Notes: generated by a model from the letters alone, not told the origin. 64,000 bases of DNA from Amycolatopsis sp. GM8 (GCF_021653975.1 NZ_JAJKFK010000002.1:992001-1056000); one strand, 5' to 3'; shown: positions 10,000-19,309, numbered from the stretch's first letter. Made by a program: numbers and translations.

Positions 10000-11114
10000 G
10001 GCGCCCCCAGATGTGCGGTGATCCGTTTCTGCAGCTGCGCGGCCTCGTCATCGGGGTAGCGGTCCGCGGGGTAGCGGCTCAGGATCGTGAGCCTGCCGTC
10101 GTAGGTATAGACGGGATAGCTCGGATAGAACCCGACCTTCGCCGGGGAGAGCGTCCGGAAGTCGACGATCTCGAGGCCCGATGGCCGGGCGAAGGCGGGC
10201 AGCACGCCGTAGTTGCTGACCAGCACTGCCTGCTCGGCCTTCCGCGGCGGGCCGAGCGGCAGCTCATGGTTCGCGATCGCCCTGTCCAGTACCGTTTTGA
10301 TGGTGCGACCGATGGTCACCGGGTTCGCGCCGGAGTCCACAATGGTCGGTGCTTCGTGGATGAGCGACAGGTTTGTCGTCTCCGTCGGCCCGACCGGCGG
10401 GGTGAGCCGGTGGCGGACGTTCACCGGTGACCAGTACATCAGCTCCGACGCCGTGCTCTGGTCGCCGTGTGCGGCCATGATCGCGCCGGAGACCAGTGCG
10501 TGCACGGAGATTCCCGCTTCCTTGGCGATGCGCACGACCTGTTGTGTTTCTTCGCGGCTGAACCAGAGCCGCAGTTCGAGGAGATCGTGCCTGGGCTCCG
10601 GTGGCGTGGCCGTGCCCGGTACGTCAGGTGTGTCGATGCCGTGGATCCGTTGCCGGAGCAGGCGTTCCGGCGAGCGAGGGAGTGCCGTGCCGGGCTCGAC
10701 GCTCGTGATCCCATCACGGTAATAGCGCCACAGCTCGTGGAACAACGCCATCCGGCAACCGCCGTCGGCGATCGCGTGATCGAGCCGGAAAGCGACGAAA
10801 CCGCCGCCCTCGTCTCGGACCACGATCAGCTGGGCGAGGGTTTTCCGGCAGTCCCAACGCCGTCGGACCTCGCGCAACAGCGTTTCTTCGTGTCCATTGT
10901 GGACTTCGAATGGGGGTCGATGAACCGGCGGGACGTGCAGCAGGTAGCCGGTGTCGTCCGTGTCGACGAGCCCGCGCACCATCGGATGGCGGCGGCACAG
11001 CAGATCGAACGACCGGCCGAGGGCTTGTTCGTCGAGCGTGCCGCGGTATTCGACGACGTAGGAGGGAGCGTTGTTCAGGCTCCGGATCTCCATGTCGTCC
11101 AGGTAGCGCTTCAC
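9996..11114 (-). CDS. PapA5-like acyltransferase (condensation-domain superfamily)
   Basis: 372 residues. The active-site motif HAIADGG (His about 113, Asp about 117) is the HxxxD motif shared by NRPS condensation domains, chloramphenicol acetyltransferase and PapA5-type acyltransferases, which transfer an acyl group from CoA or a carrier protein to an alcohol or amine. The single-domain length and the central KEAGISVHALVSGAI segment fit the PapA/phthiocerol dimycocerosyl transferase type. The GTG at 11114-11112 overlaps the CitE-like gene stop (GTGA), and the MFS gene follows with another GTGA. It is thus co-translated with a lyase and an exporter; acceptor and donor are unknown. Confidence 0.78.
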
Positions 11115-11929
11115 CGGACACCCGCGAGCACGCGCCGTGCCCGGTCGACGATCGGCTTGCCCACGACCTTGCCGTCGTGCGCGGTGACCGATCCATTGCC
11201 CGATGCCGCAAGGATTTCCCGCGCCCAGCGCACCTCCTCGGGAGTCGGTGAGAAGGCCGCGTTGACGCCCGGCACCTGACGCGGGTGCAGGCACAGCTTG
11301 CCGCCGAAGCCGAAGTTCACCGCGTGCTCGGCGTCGGCGGCCAGCAGGTCGAGATCGGTCAGCGCGATCGTGACACCGTCGATCGGCGCCGGGATCCCGT
11401 TCGAAGCCGAGGCCAGCACGATCTGGGACCGGGCGTAGGCGAGCGCCACCCGGTCGGCCAGGTCGATCCCGATTTCCCTGGCCAGATCAGCGTTTCCGAA
11501 CACCGCGCGCACGACACCCGGCGCCGCGCACACCTGCCCGGCGTTGAGGATGCCGGCCGAGGTCTCCAGCAGAGGCAGGACGGCCGAGCCCGGCGGCAAC
11601 TCGTCGAGCAGGCCGGTGACTTCACCGGGACTGGTGGCCTTGGGCAGCATGACCGCGCACCGGTGTTCGCGCAGCATCGCCAGATCTTCGTCGTACCAAG
11701 GGGTTCCGTAGCCGTTCAGTCTGATCACGCCGGTGCCCCCGGAGGCCAGCCACCGGCCGATGTTCTCGCGTGCGGCCGTTTTCGAATCGGGGGCTACGGC
11801 GTCCTCGATGTCGAGCACGATCCCGTCGGCGCCGCTGCGGGCGGCCTTGGCGAACCGGTCGGGCCGGTGCCCCGGGACGAACAGGAGTGAGCGGGCATGG
11901 GCAAGTGAAGTCCAGAATTCGGTTGTCAC
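11111..11929 (-). CDS. CitE-like HpcH/HpaI-family acyl-CoA lyase
   Basis: 272 residues of the CitE TIM-barrel group (citrate, malyl-CoA and citramalyl-CoA lyases). Visible features: SLLFVPGHRPDRFAKA (14-29), VLDIEDAV (38-45), the metal-binding Glu in PLLETSAG (about 122) and Asp in GNADL (about 148), and the CoA-binding GGKLCLHPRQV. The GTG at 11929-11927 has GGAG upstream; a longer reading adds an arginine-rich stretch unlike the family. First gene of an operon with the acyltransferase, MFS and gntR genes. With the nearby CoA transferase and MaoC hydratase it completes the enzyme types of itaconate degradation (itaconate to itaconyl-CoA to citramalyl-CoA to acetyl-CoA plus pyruvate). That assignment is inferred. 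Confidence 0.82.
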   Translation of the reverse strand: MTTEFWTSLAHARSLLFVPGHRPDRFAKAARSGADGIVLDIEDAVAPDSKTAARENIGRWLASGGTGVIRLNGYGTPWYDEDLAMLREHRCAVMLPKATSPGEVTGLLDELPPGSAVLPLLETSAGILNAGQVCAAPGVVRAVFGNADLAREIGIDLADRVALAYARSQIVLASASNGIPAPIDGVTIALTDLDLLAADAEHAVNFGFGGKLCLHPRQVPGVNAAFSPTPEEVRWAREILAASGNGSVTAHDGKVVGKPIVDRARRVLAGVR

Positions 11930-12120
11930 GTGGTCTCCTACAGCCGTCGTCTTGTGCCGTTCCAGGCGGCGACTCCTACGCGACCGAGGACGTGCTTCCT
12001 CCGCCACCGCGAGGAATCGCGGTCGACGGTGACCTCCACCCGAGGCCCGAGGCTATTGAGTTACCGCGACACGGAACCATCCGCGACGCGCACGTTTTCA
12101 TCCGATCCGCGCACGACGGC

Positions 12121-13266
12121 CTAGCCGCCGGAGTGCATGTCTTCCGCTTCCGGGACGAGGTTGTCGTCCGGGTCGTCGAGCCAGCCGTGCGGCAGGGTGA
12201 CCTTGCCCGGCGAGCCCTGGCGGCCGCGGGGGCCCAGCGCGTCGGCCGGGAACGGGGCGGTGTGGTCGAGGTGGGTGATCAGCTCGTCGAGTTCGTCCAG
12301 CGACGACACCATCGCGAACCGGCGGCGCAGCTCGGAGCCGACGGGGAAGCCCATGAAGTACCACGCCATGTGTTTGCGCAGGTCACGCATGGCCTTGCCG
12401 GGCCCGTCGTGCTGGACGAGGAGTTCGGCGTGCCGGCGCAGCACGCGGGCGACCTCCCCGAGCGACGGCCCGGCGGGGAGCTCGCGACCGGCGAACGCGG
12501 CCTCCAGTTCGCCGAACAGCCAAGGCCGGCCGAGGCAGCCGCGACCGACGACCACGCCGTCGCAGCCCGTCTCGGCCATCATGCGCAGGGCGTCGCCGGC
12601 GGTGAAGATGTCGCCGTTGCCCAGCACGGGAATGGTCCGCACGGCGTCCTTCAGGCGCGCGATCGCGCTCCAGTCCGCCTGGCCCGAGTAGCGCTGCGCC
12701 GCGGTGCGGGCGTGCAGGGAAACCGCCGCCGCGCCCTCGGCCTCGGCGATCCGGCCGGCGTCGAGGTACGTGTGGTGCTCGTCGTCGATGCCGACGCGGA
12801 ACTTGACCGTGAACGGCACGCTGCCCGCCGCCCTGACCGACGCGGCGACGATGTCCCCGAACAGCTTGCGCTTGAACGGAAGCGCGGCACCGCCGCCCTT
12901 GCGCGTGACCTTCGCGACCGGGCAGCCGAAGTTCGAGTCGATGTGGTCGGCGAGCCCCTCGCCGACGATGATCCGCACGGCCTCGGCCATCGTCTTCGGG
13001 TCCACCCCGTACAGCTGCATCGACCTGGGCTTTTCGTGCTCACCGAAGGTCATCATGTGCATCGTGCCGGGGTGCCGCTCGACGACCGCGCGGGCGGTGA
13101 TCATCTCGCAGACGTAGATGCCGGCGCCGTACTCCTGGCACAGCCGCCGGAACGCGACGTTCGTGATCCCGGCCATGGGCGCGAGCACGACCGGCGGATC
13201 GACCTCGTACGGGCCGATCCTCAGGGCGGGCTTGGTCAGGGTCGCGGTCACGCTGTCCATTGTCAC
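12121..13266 (-). CDS. dusB: tRNA-dihydrouridine synthase B
   Basis: 381-residue FMN enzyme that reduces uridine to dihydrouridine in tRNA D-loops, using NADPH. The barrel starts with PVVLAPMAGITNVAFRRLC (25-43), the catalytic Cys is in SNFGCPVAKV (about 115), and the QLYGVDP and GNGDIF segments carry FMN contacts. The ATG at 13266 is followed by a second in-frame ATG two codons later; either may be used. Housekeeping gene; 45 bases separate it from the upstream FAH-family gene and 191 bases from the CitE-like gene downstream, a gap in which I see no gene. Confidence 0.95.
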   Translation of the reverse strand: MTMDSVTATLTKPALRIGPYEVDPPVVLAPMAGITNVAFRRLCQEYGAGIYVCEMITARAVVERHPGTMHMMTFGEHEKPRSMQLYGVDPKTMAEAVRIIVGEGLADHIDSNFGCPVAKVTRKGGGAALPFKRKLFGDIVAASVRAAGSVPFTVKFRVGIDDEHHTYLDAGRIAEAEGAAAVSLHARTAAQRYSGQADWSAIARLKDAVRTIPVLGNGDIFTAGDALRMMAETGCDGVVVGRGCLGRPWLFGELEAAFAGRELPAGPSLGEVARVLRRHAELLVQHDGPGKAMRDLRKHMAWYFMGFPVGSELRRRFAMVSSLDELDELITHLDHTAPFPADALGPRGRQGSPGKVTLPHGWLDDPDDNLVPEAEDMHSGG

Positions 13267-13311
13267 CCGTGACGATCGTTACAGGTCATCGGGTTGGCTT
13301 CCGCGCGTCCG

Positions 13312-14148
13312 TCACCGCAGGTGCTGCCGTTGCAGTCCGAGCTGGTCGATCTCCAGTTCCATGACGTCCCCGGCCTTGAGGAACGGGTAGTTACCGGACA
13401 GTGCGACGCCCTGGGGAGTGCCCGTGTTGACCACGTCGCCCGGATCGAGCACGAGGTACTGCGACAGGTCGAACACCAGCTGCGCGACCGAGAAGAGCAT
13501 GTCCACGGTGTTCGAGTCCTGCCGTGGCTCGCCGTTGACCCACGAGCGCAGGCCCAGTTTCTGCGGGTCGGGCAGCTCCGCCGCCGGCAGCAGCCACGGG
13601 CCCAGCGGGTTGAACGTCTCGGCCGACTTGCCCTTCGACCACTGCCCGCCGGACTGCTCGATCTGCAGCGCCCGCTCGGACACGTCGTTGCCGATCGTGT
13701 ACCCGGCGACGCACGCCAGCGCATCCTCCGGCGACGACAGGTATCGCGCCTGCTTGCCGATCACGACCGCCAGTTCGACCTCCCAGTCGACCTTCGTCGC
13801 ACCCGGCGGGATGAGCACGTCGTCGTTCGGGCCGACGACGGTGTTCGGGTGCTTGAAGAAGATGATCGGCCGCTCGGGCGGCGTCGAGCCGGACTCGGCG
13901 GCGTGTGCCGCGTAGTTCTGGCCGATGCAGATCACCGCACCCGGTTTCGCCACCGGTGCGCCGATTCGCAGCCCATCGGGATCCACAGTGGACAGTGAGT
14001 CGAGGGCGCCGGCGATCCGGTCGAGACCACCGTCGGCGAGGAAGTCGCCGGTGATGTCGGCCGTCAGCCCGCTCAGGTCGAACACCGCACCGTCGCGGCG
14101 CACCACCGGCCGCTCGCTGCCGAACTCGCCCAGCCGCATCAGTTCCAC
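13312..14148 (-). CDS. Fumarylacetoacetate hydrolase-family protein
   Basis: 278 residues. The C-terminal FAH domain (about 75-278) has the metal-binding acidic residues in KVDWEVELAVVIGKQARY and GYTIGNDVSERALQ, and the late segment NTGTPQGV. The family includes acylpyruvate hydrolases, 2-hydroxyhepta-2,4-diene-1,7-dioate isomerases and oxaloacetate decarboxylases, all Mg2+-dependent. The GTG at 14148-14146 was preferred to the ATG at 14139 because an AGGAGG-like site sits 6 bases before it, versus 15 before the ATG. Role likely in aromatic or 2-keto acid catabolism; precise substrate unknown. Confidence 0.88.
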   Translation of the reverse strand: MELMRLGEFGSERPVVRRDGAVFDLSGLTADITGDFLADGGLDRIAGALDSLSTVDPDGLRIGAPVAKPGAVICIGQNYAAHAAESGSTPPERPIIFFKHPNTVVGPNDDVLIPPGATKVDWEVELAVVIGKQARYLSSPEDALACVAGYTIGNDVSERALQIEQSGGQWSKGKSAETFNPLGPWLLPAAELPDPQKLGLRSWVNGEPRQDSNTVDMLFSVAQLVFDLSQYLVLDPGDVVNTGTPQGVALSGNYPFLKAGDVMELEIDQLGLQRQHLR

Positions 14149-14255
14149 GTGGAGCCTCCTTGTCGTCGGCCCCACGCTAGCAGGCGTGAAAGTGGTGGCG
14201 AAGTGTCCAATGTGGTCAGTCGCCCGCACGGTCTCCGCCGCGTACTCTGACTCGG

Positions 14256-14705
14256 ATGGCCGAGGAGAGCGAAAACCAGCGTCTCGCCCGCAACGTCAAC
14301 GAGCTGCTCAGCGAACTGCGGGTGGCACAGGCCGGCGTGCAGATCCTGTTCGGTTTCCTGCTGTCGGTCGTGTTCACCTCGCTGTTCCGCGAGGCCAGTG
14401 GCTTCGAGAAGGGCATGCACCTGACCGCCGTCGTGCTCGCCGCGCTGGCGACCGCGCTGCTCACCGCACCCGCGGCGTGGCACCGGATCCTGTTCCGCGA
14501 GGGCCGCCGCGAGGAGATCCTCCGCGTGGGCAACCGGACGGTGCTGGCCGGCCTGGTCTGCCTCGCCGCCGCTGTCTCCGACGTCGTCGCGCTGATCGCG
14601 AAAGTCGTCTACGGCCCGGTCGCGATGGGCGTGGTCGGCGGGCTGGTGGCGGTCGCGTTCGCCGTGCTGTGGTTCGTGCTGCCGCGGTGGCTCAAACGGC
14701 GGTAG
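14256..14705 (+). CDS. DUF6328 family membrane protein
   Basis: 149 residues with a hydrophilic N-terminus (NQRLARNVNELLSELRVAQ) followed by about four membrane segments (near 32-50, 58-76, 95-118 and 122-142) and a basic tail LPRWLKRR. The pattern matches the actinobacterial DUF6328 family, of unknown function. A TACTCT hexamer 8 bases before the ATG looks like a -10 element for a leaderless transcript, and I see no clear Shine-Dalgarno site. Divergent from the FAH-family gene. Confidence 0.8.
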   Translation: MAEESENQRLARNVNELLSELRVAQAGVQILFGFLLSVVFTSLFREASGFEKGMHLTAVVLAALATALLTAPAAWHRILFREGRREEILRVGNRTVLAGLVCLAAAVSDVVALIAKVVYGPVAMGVVGGLVAVAFAVLWFVLPRWLKRR

Positions 14706-14811
14706 ACCGGCCTGCTGAGCAGTAGCGCGGCCTGGCGCGTCCGCGGCGCCGTGCGGCCGTGACCGCTTCCTAGGGTGGCCCGCCTCCGACCGAGAGAGGA
14801 GGTGTGAGGCT

Positions 14812-14937
14812 GTGCGCGAACGCAAGCCCGGAGTGATCCGGGTTGCGATAGCCCTGGAGATCAGGGGGACCGCAACCCGGATCGTGGTGAACTCCGCGCT
14901 GGTACTGGCGATGTGGTTGTCGGTGTACCTGCGTTGA
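14812..14937 (+). CDS. Small ORF (41 aa) of unknown function
   Basis: GTG start with a GAGGAGG-type ribosome site a few bases upstream; ends in TGA 5 bases before a strong hairpin terminator. The basic N-terminus (RERKP) is followed by a hydrophobic C-terminal half (IVVNSALVLAMWLSVYL) that could form one membrane helix, like small membrane peptides. The coding strand contains a long perfect inverted repeat (14835-14883), so the region may instead be a structured RNA or a leader. I do not recognise a family. Confidence 0.4.
   Translation: MRERKPGVIRVAIALEIRGTATRIVVNSALVLAMWLSVYLR
14835..14883 (+). repeat. 49-nt nested inverted repeat (strong RNA hairpin)
   Basis: Outer arms GATCCGGGTTGCG (14835-14847) and CGCAACCCGGATC (14871-14883) are perfectly complementary over 13 bp. 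Inside them CCCTG (14852-14856) pairs with CAGGG (14862-14866) around a 5-nt loop. It lies within the small ORF at 14812, so it would form in its mRNA. Confidence 0.6.
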
Positions 14938-14942
14938 GTACC

Positions 14943-14970
14943 GCCGGACCGTCCGTGTGGGCGGTCCGGC
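14943..14970. terminator. Hairpin terminator after the small ORF
   Basis: GCCGGACCG (14943-14951) and CGGTCCGGC (14962-14970) form a perfect 9-bp GC-rich stem with a 10-nt loop, starting 5 bases after the stop at 14937. There is no U-tract, which is common for actinobacterial terminators. Confidence 0.6.
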
Positions 14971-15105
14971 TCAGCTCATCACAGCTCCATAGCACTCTAG
15001 ACCGAGGGAAGCGCCCTGCCGCGGTGGTCTGATCCCCGAACTGGCCCAGGTGAAACGGCCGTACGGATACACTTCAACTCCACCCATCACCTTCCGGAGG
15101 TCTCG

Positions 15106-17040
15106 TTGCCTCGGCTCGCCGCCTTTCTCGCCTGGTCCACCCAGACCGAGCACCCGGACGCTGTGCAGAAAGCGCTTTCGGTCATGAAGACCAAGCTCGG
15201 TGAGCACGGTTTCGACTACTACGACTGGAACGAGAACCAGTCCGTCACCAAGGACATCGGCTCGAAGGTCAGCGACGAGCTGCTGAAGTCCGATCTGGTC
15301 ATCCTCGAAGGCAGCAAGCAGCGGCCGAACCTGGCCTACGAGGTCGGTTTCGCGCACGCGCTGCACCTGCCGGTGGTCGTGATCAAACAGTCCGAGTCCG
15401 AGCGGCTGCCGGAGAACTTCGGCGAGCCCGAGTACCTGTCGTACCCCTCGGCGGTCGAGGACGGGGCCGGGTTCGAGATGTTCGAGAGCCGCTTCACCGA
15501 CTGGCTCCGCAAACTCGCGCGGACGACGCTCTCGCCGGGACAGCGGTCCGCGCGGCAGGGCCGCAACGTGCTGAACGAGCAGATCAACAAGTTCATCGAC
15601 GGCTATCCCGAGGAACACGCGAGCCTGCACCTGCTCGGCGGCTGGGCCGGCGCGCTGGCGCACGAGCTCGATTCGGGTGGCGCGTCCCAACTGGTCGTCG
15701 ACGCCGACTACTACCTGCCGAGTTTTTCGAGCCTGCGCGAGTGGAACGGCGGCGACATCCGCGCGATCGCCGACCTGACCGACGAGACCGAGCAGTTCTG
15801 GACTCCGGACCACCCGGAGGAGATGACCGCGAACGTCAGCGAACGCGTCTTCCTCATCGACTGGTCATGGTTCTTCGAGAACGAGGACAAGCTCGCCCGG
15901 CAGATCGACCTGTGGAAACGGCACCAGGCCCGCCACCGGGAAGGGCCGTACGACATTTACATTGCCGCCAAAGAGGAACTGCGGGTCGGTGAGGTGCATC
16001 CGCTGGGGCCTGCGGCGGTCGGGCACCACCTGCTGCTGCTCGACCCGGACCTGATCGGCGGCTACCGGCCCAACCCGGGCCGCGTCGACGGGCGGCAGTT
16101 GGTCATCGAACGCAACTCGCTGCGGTTCGCCAGCGCGAGCCAGTTCTACGACTCGATCAAGGCGCGCGCGGTGCGCTTCGAACCGACGATGAAGGCCGCC
16201 GATCTGCGCCGCGCGTGGGTGGCGCGCAACGGGGTCGGGCACTGGGACGAGGACTGGACGAGCGAGACCGAGTTCCGCTCGCCTGACTATTTCGATCAGT
16301 ACGAGCGGCACATCCGGTGCTGGATTCCGCGGTACGCGCAGCTGATCCGGGACAGCGCGGCGACCGTGTTCCGCGAGATCCTGCGGATCTATGCGGACAA
16401 GATGCGCTCGGTGGACGTGCTGGAGATCGGTTACGGCACCGGACGGTTGACAAGTGAAATCGTGCCGTGGATTCGCAATATCAACCGGCCTTTCTACGAT
16501 TTGGAGCACCACGGACCGGTGCGGCAATATCGTGGCGTCGACCGCGCCGAACAGATGACCAAATACGCGCGCGACTTGTTGCAGCCGGAATCGCAGACAG
16601 GGCTGGACATGCGACTCGCGCGTGGCACGGCGTGGGACGATGTCGACGGCCGCTATGACGTCGTATTCGGCTCGCTGGTGATGCATTTCCTGATCGGCCC
16701 CGAGCCGACGGACGAGGCCCTCGACGAATTCTTCCTCAATTGTGCCGAGCACACGACCGAAGACGGCACGCTCGTGTTCGCGGATGTGTTCGGTGTCAAC
16801 GGTGATCGCCGCGGCGCCTCGGCGATGGAAAAGTGGCGCGAGTGGATGATCCGCTACGGCCTCGCCGAGGAAGAGGTCGACGGATACATGCGCGGCAACG
16901 CCGACATGACCACCGCCGCCCCGGTTTCGCAGCTGCGCAAAGCCGCGGAAGCGCACGGCTTCAAAGCGCGGGTCAAAGTCGTTGGGGCACCGACATTGCC
17001 GTTCCGCATCGTGGTCTTCCAGAAGGAACGACCGGCGTAG
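15106..17040 (+). CDS. NDT/TIR-like nucleotide-hydrolase domain fused to SAM methyltransferase
   Basis: 644 residues; TTG start with a GGAGG site 6 bases upstream. Residues 1-140 look like the nucleoside 2-deoxyribosyltransferase/TIR-like alpha-beta domain: an SDLVILEG strand (62-69) then PNLAYEVGFAHAL (74-86) with a probable catalytic Glu at about 79, the pattern of NAD- or nucleotide-cleaving effectors. Residues about 170-350 are an unfamiliar middle region (LVVDADYYLP, ERVFLIDWSWFF), possibly a degenerate PLD-like module. Residues about 390-640 are a class I methyltransferase with motif I VLEIGYGTGRLT (438-449) and FGSLVMHFL. A hairpin terminator follows at 17048. It is upstream of a STAND NTPase and a RyR protein, so a conflict/defence role is plausible. 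Function untested. Confidence 0.72.
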   Translation: MPRLAAFLAWSTQTEHPDAVQKALSVMKTKLGEHGFDYYDWNENQSVTKDIGSKVSDELLKSDLVILEGSKQRPNLAYEVGFAHALHLPVVVIKQSESERLPENFGEPEYLSYPSAVEDGAGFEMFESRFTDWLRKLARTTLSPGQRSARQGRNVLNEQINKFIDGYPEEHASLHLLGGWAGALAHELDSGGASQLVVDADYYLPSFSSLREWNGGDIRAIADLTDETEQFWTPDHPEEMTANVSERVFLIDWSWFFENEDKLARQIDLWKRHQARHREGPYDIYIAAKEELRVGEVHPLGPAAVGHHLLLLDPDLIGGYRPNPGRVDGRQLVIERNSLRFASASQFYDSIKARAVRFEPTMKAADLRRAWVARNGVGHWDEDWTSETEFRSPDYFDQYERHIRCWIPRYAQLIRDSAATVFREILRIYADKMRSVDVLEIGYGTGRLTSEIVPWIRNINRPFYDLEHHGPVRQYRGVDRAEQMTKYARDLLQPESQTGLDMRLARGTAWDDVDGRYDVVFGSLVMHFLIGPEPTDEALDEFFLNCAEHTTEDGTLVFADVFGVNGDRRGASAMEKWREWMIRYGLAEEEVDGYMRGNADMTTAAPVSQLRKAAEAHGFKARVKVVGAPTLPFRIVVFQKERPA

Positions 17041-17047
17041 GGCCCGT

Positions 17048-17080
17048 GTGGACGGCCGCCGCGCTGAGGGCGGCGTCCAC
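17048..17080. terminator. Hairpin terminator after the NDT/TIR-like methyltransferase gene
   Basis: GTGGAC-G-GCCGCC (17048-17060) pairs with GGCGGC-GTCCAC (17069-17080): 12 bp with one bulged G and an 8-nt loop, 7 bases after the stop codon. It suggests that the downstream STAND gene has its own promoter in the 17081-17226 gap. Confidence 0.6.
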
Positions 17081-17226
17081 CCGTGTGCCGCGGTATGCCG
17101 TTGCGGAGCGCACTCTGAGGTGGTTTCATCTACGGAAACCGAGAGTTCGTCCCTCGGATTAGGTCGATCGAGTCAACGGCCGGACACGCCGCGTAACGTG
17201 CCGCCCGTGGCCATTCGGGAGATGCT

Positions 17227-19299
17227 GTGCCAGACAAGTGGTTCCGACGCATGATGAAGCGTCTGTTCAAGACGACTGCGGGCGACCCGGACATCAACTA
17301 CGACTGGCCGCTCGAGATCCCCGTACACAAAGGATTCGCGGTCGGCATGAGGCCATGGCTGAGGCGGCTTCGCCCGGTGTTCGAGCCGGCGTTCCGGACC
17401 CGCATGTTCCTCGTCGCCGGTGGTTCCGGGCTTGGGAAGACGACGCTGCTCATCAGTCTGGCCAAAGAGGCCCTGAGGTGGGGTTTTCCGGCGCTGGTGA
17501 TCTATGTGGACTTGAACGGAACCTCTGGTGACGGGCAGATCGAAGGTATCCAACTGGCGATACTCCGCAAGCTCGGGGTGTCGGAGGCCGTGATCGATGC
17601 TGCCGGTTCCGATGGGCTCGCGCGGCTCTACCAAGTGGAGACCACCGCACGGCATTTCCTGCTTCTTCTCGACAACGTGAAGTCCCGGGACCAGGCGCGG
17701 GAGCTGTGTCCGGGGCCGGGCAACACCGTGGTCCTCACCAGCCGAACCGCCGCGCCGGCACTGGCGGCGCTGTGCGAGGACACGATCAACCTCACGGGGC
17801 TGGGCTACGAGGACGCGAAGAATCTGCTCGTGGGGCTCGCTGGCGCTGAACGGATCGACGCCGATCTGGACGCTGTCAAGACTCTCGTGGCCCAGTGCGA
17901 GGGACTTCCGCTGGCGCTGCTGCTCGTCGGCACCCTGCTGGTGAGCGACGAGGCGATGACGGTCCGGCAAGTGGTCGACGGCTTGGAAGCGCGGGAAAGC
18001 CGGAAGGCGAACGGTCGCAGCAAGCAGATCGAATCGGTGCTCGACCTGTGTTACGCGCGCCTGGAGGCAGTCGAGCCCAATGCCGCGCGGCTGTTCCGCT
18101 GTCTGGGCGCCAGTGTTGGGCGGGCGCATCTTCCACCGCTGCCACGAGCGGCCCTGGCAGCTCTCGCCAGGCTGTTTCCCGGGACCTCCGACGCTGCCGT
18201 CGACATCTTGCTGCACTGGCAACTGGCGAAGGCCGATCGCCGCGGCCGCATCTACCTCCACGGCACGGTTCGCCAGTACGCGGCACGCAAGCTCGGCCGC
18301 TCCGAAGATGCCTTGAAGAGGCTGATCCGCTGGTACACAGGCTCGGCCTATGCGGGCGGGAACGCGCTCGCTGACGGCTGGGCGGGTGACCTCATCCCGG
18401 ATACCACGGGCATCGTGCCCCACGAGTTCAGCTCCGAACGCCCGGACCTCGTCCTGGCCTGGTTCGAACAGGAACGGTCCACGATGGTCGCCGTGCTGCG
18501 CGACTTCGGGCACGTCACACCGAATTCCTGGCAGCTGCCCGTGTTCTGCCTGCCCGCGCTGTTCATCCGGAGGCCGCTCGACGACTGCCGGGAACTTGCC
18601 CAGCGCGCCGTGCGGCTCGCCCAGAACAATGACTTCGGCCGTGGGCGATGCTTGCATCTGTACGCCTGGGTCGAAAACGAAACCACAGCTGGTGCCCCGG
18701 CGACCCGCTGTCTGGACGAGCTGGTCGATCTCCACGACCGGATCGCCGATGAGCGCGGGCGTGCGTGGACGATGTACGTGTGTGGCCAGCGCTTCGCCGT
18801 GCAGCGTGAGTTCGCACAAGCAGACAGGTGTTTCCGGGAGGCGCTCCGGCATTTCAGGGCGACGGGCTTCCGCTTCGGCATAGCGATCGTGCAGTCGACG
18901 AGAGCGGTCGTTCTCGATGGCCTGGGCCGGGACGACGACGCTCGGTCGGCCGCACAGGAGGGGCTGACCATCGCCTGTGAGCTGGGGAACATCCCGTTGC
19001 GCGCGTTCGCCCGCGACCAGGTGGGGTTCTTGTATCAGCAGCACGGCGAGTTCGGCGAAGCAATCAGGATCTACGGTCAGGTCCTGCACGATCGTCATCG
19101 CTCAGGCGAACGATGGGGTATCGCGGACACGCTCTTGCGGCAAGGGCAGGCATTCGCGGGCATGGGCGACCGCGAGCGGGCCAGGGAGGCGCTGACCACA
19201 TCGCTGGCGATCTTCCAGGAGCTCCGGGATCACCGCCAAGTTCTCGTGGTGCAGCTGGCGCTGGCGAGTCTTGACATCGAGTACCGTGCCGGCAACTGA
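17227..19299 (+). CDS. STAND NTPase (NB-ARC-like) with C-terminal TPR-like repeats
   Basis: 690 residues. GTG start with GGGAG 5 bases upstream. The NTPase core has Walker A AGGSGLGKTT (64-73), Walker B HFLLLLDN (143-150), the sensor strand TVVLTSRTAA and the GLPLAL motif of NB-ARC proteins. A winged-helix-like linker (about 300-390) leads to helical repeats (about 440-680) such as QADRCFREALRHFRATG and EAIRIYGQVLHDRHRSGE that read as TPR units. No DNA-binding BTAD domain precedes the NTPase, unlike the SARP at 46290, so it is probably a signal-sensing switch, not a pathway activator. It lies between the NDT/TIR-methyltransferase and RyR genes, a context known for STAND proteins in conflict systems. 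Confidence 0.8.
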   Translation: MPDKWFRRMMKRLFKTTAGDPDINYDWPLEIPVHKGFAVGMRPWLRRLRPVFEPAFRTRMFLVAGGSGLGKTTLLISLAKEALRWGFPALVIYVDLNGTSGDGQIEGIQLAILRKLGVSEAVIDAAGSDGLARLYQVETTARHFLLLLDNVKSRDQARELCPGPGNTVVLTSRTAAPALAALCEDTINLTGLGYEDAKNLLVGLAGAERIDADLDAVKTLVAQCEGLPLALLLVGTLLVSDEAMTVRQVVDGLEARESRKANGRSKQIESVLDLCYARLEAVEPNAARLFRCLGASVGRAHLPPLPRAALAALARLFPGTSDAAVDILLHWQLAKADRRGRIYLHGTVRQYAARKLGRSEDALKRLIRWYTGSAYAGGNALADGWAGDLIPDTTGIVPHEFSSERPDLVLAWFEQERSTMVAVLRDFGHVTPNSWQLPVFCLPALFIRRPLDDCRELAQRAVRLAQNNDFGRGRCLHLYAWVENETTAGAPATRCLDELVDLHDRIADERGRAWTMYVCGQRFAVQREFAQADRCFREALRHFRATGFRFGIAIVQSTRAVVLDGLGRDDDARSAAQEGLTIACELGNIPLRAFARDQVGFLYQQHGEFGEAIRIYGQVLHDRHRSGERWGIADTLLRQGQAFAGMGDRERAREALTTSLAIFQELRDHRQVLVVQLALASLDIEYRAGN

Positions 19300-19309
19300 C
19301 GCCGGAGCA

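Noticed and set aside
17227-19299. SARP/AfsR regulator
   Set aside because: It has the NB-ARC and TPR-like parts but no N-terminal winged helix or BTAD domain before the P-loop.
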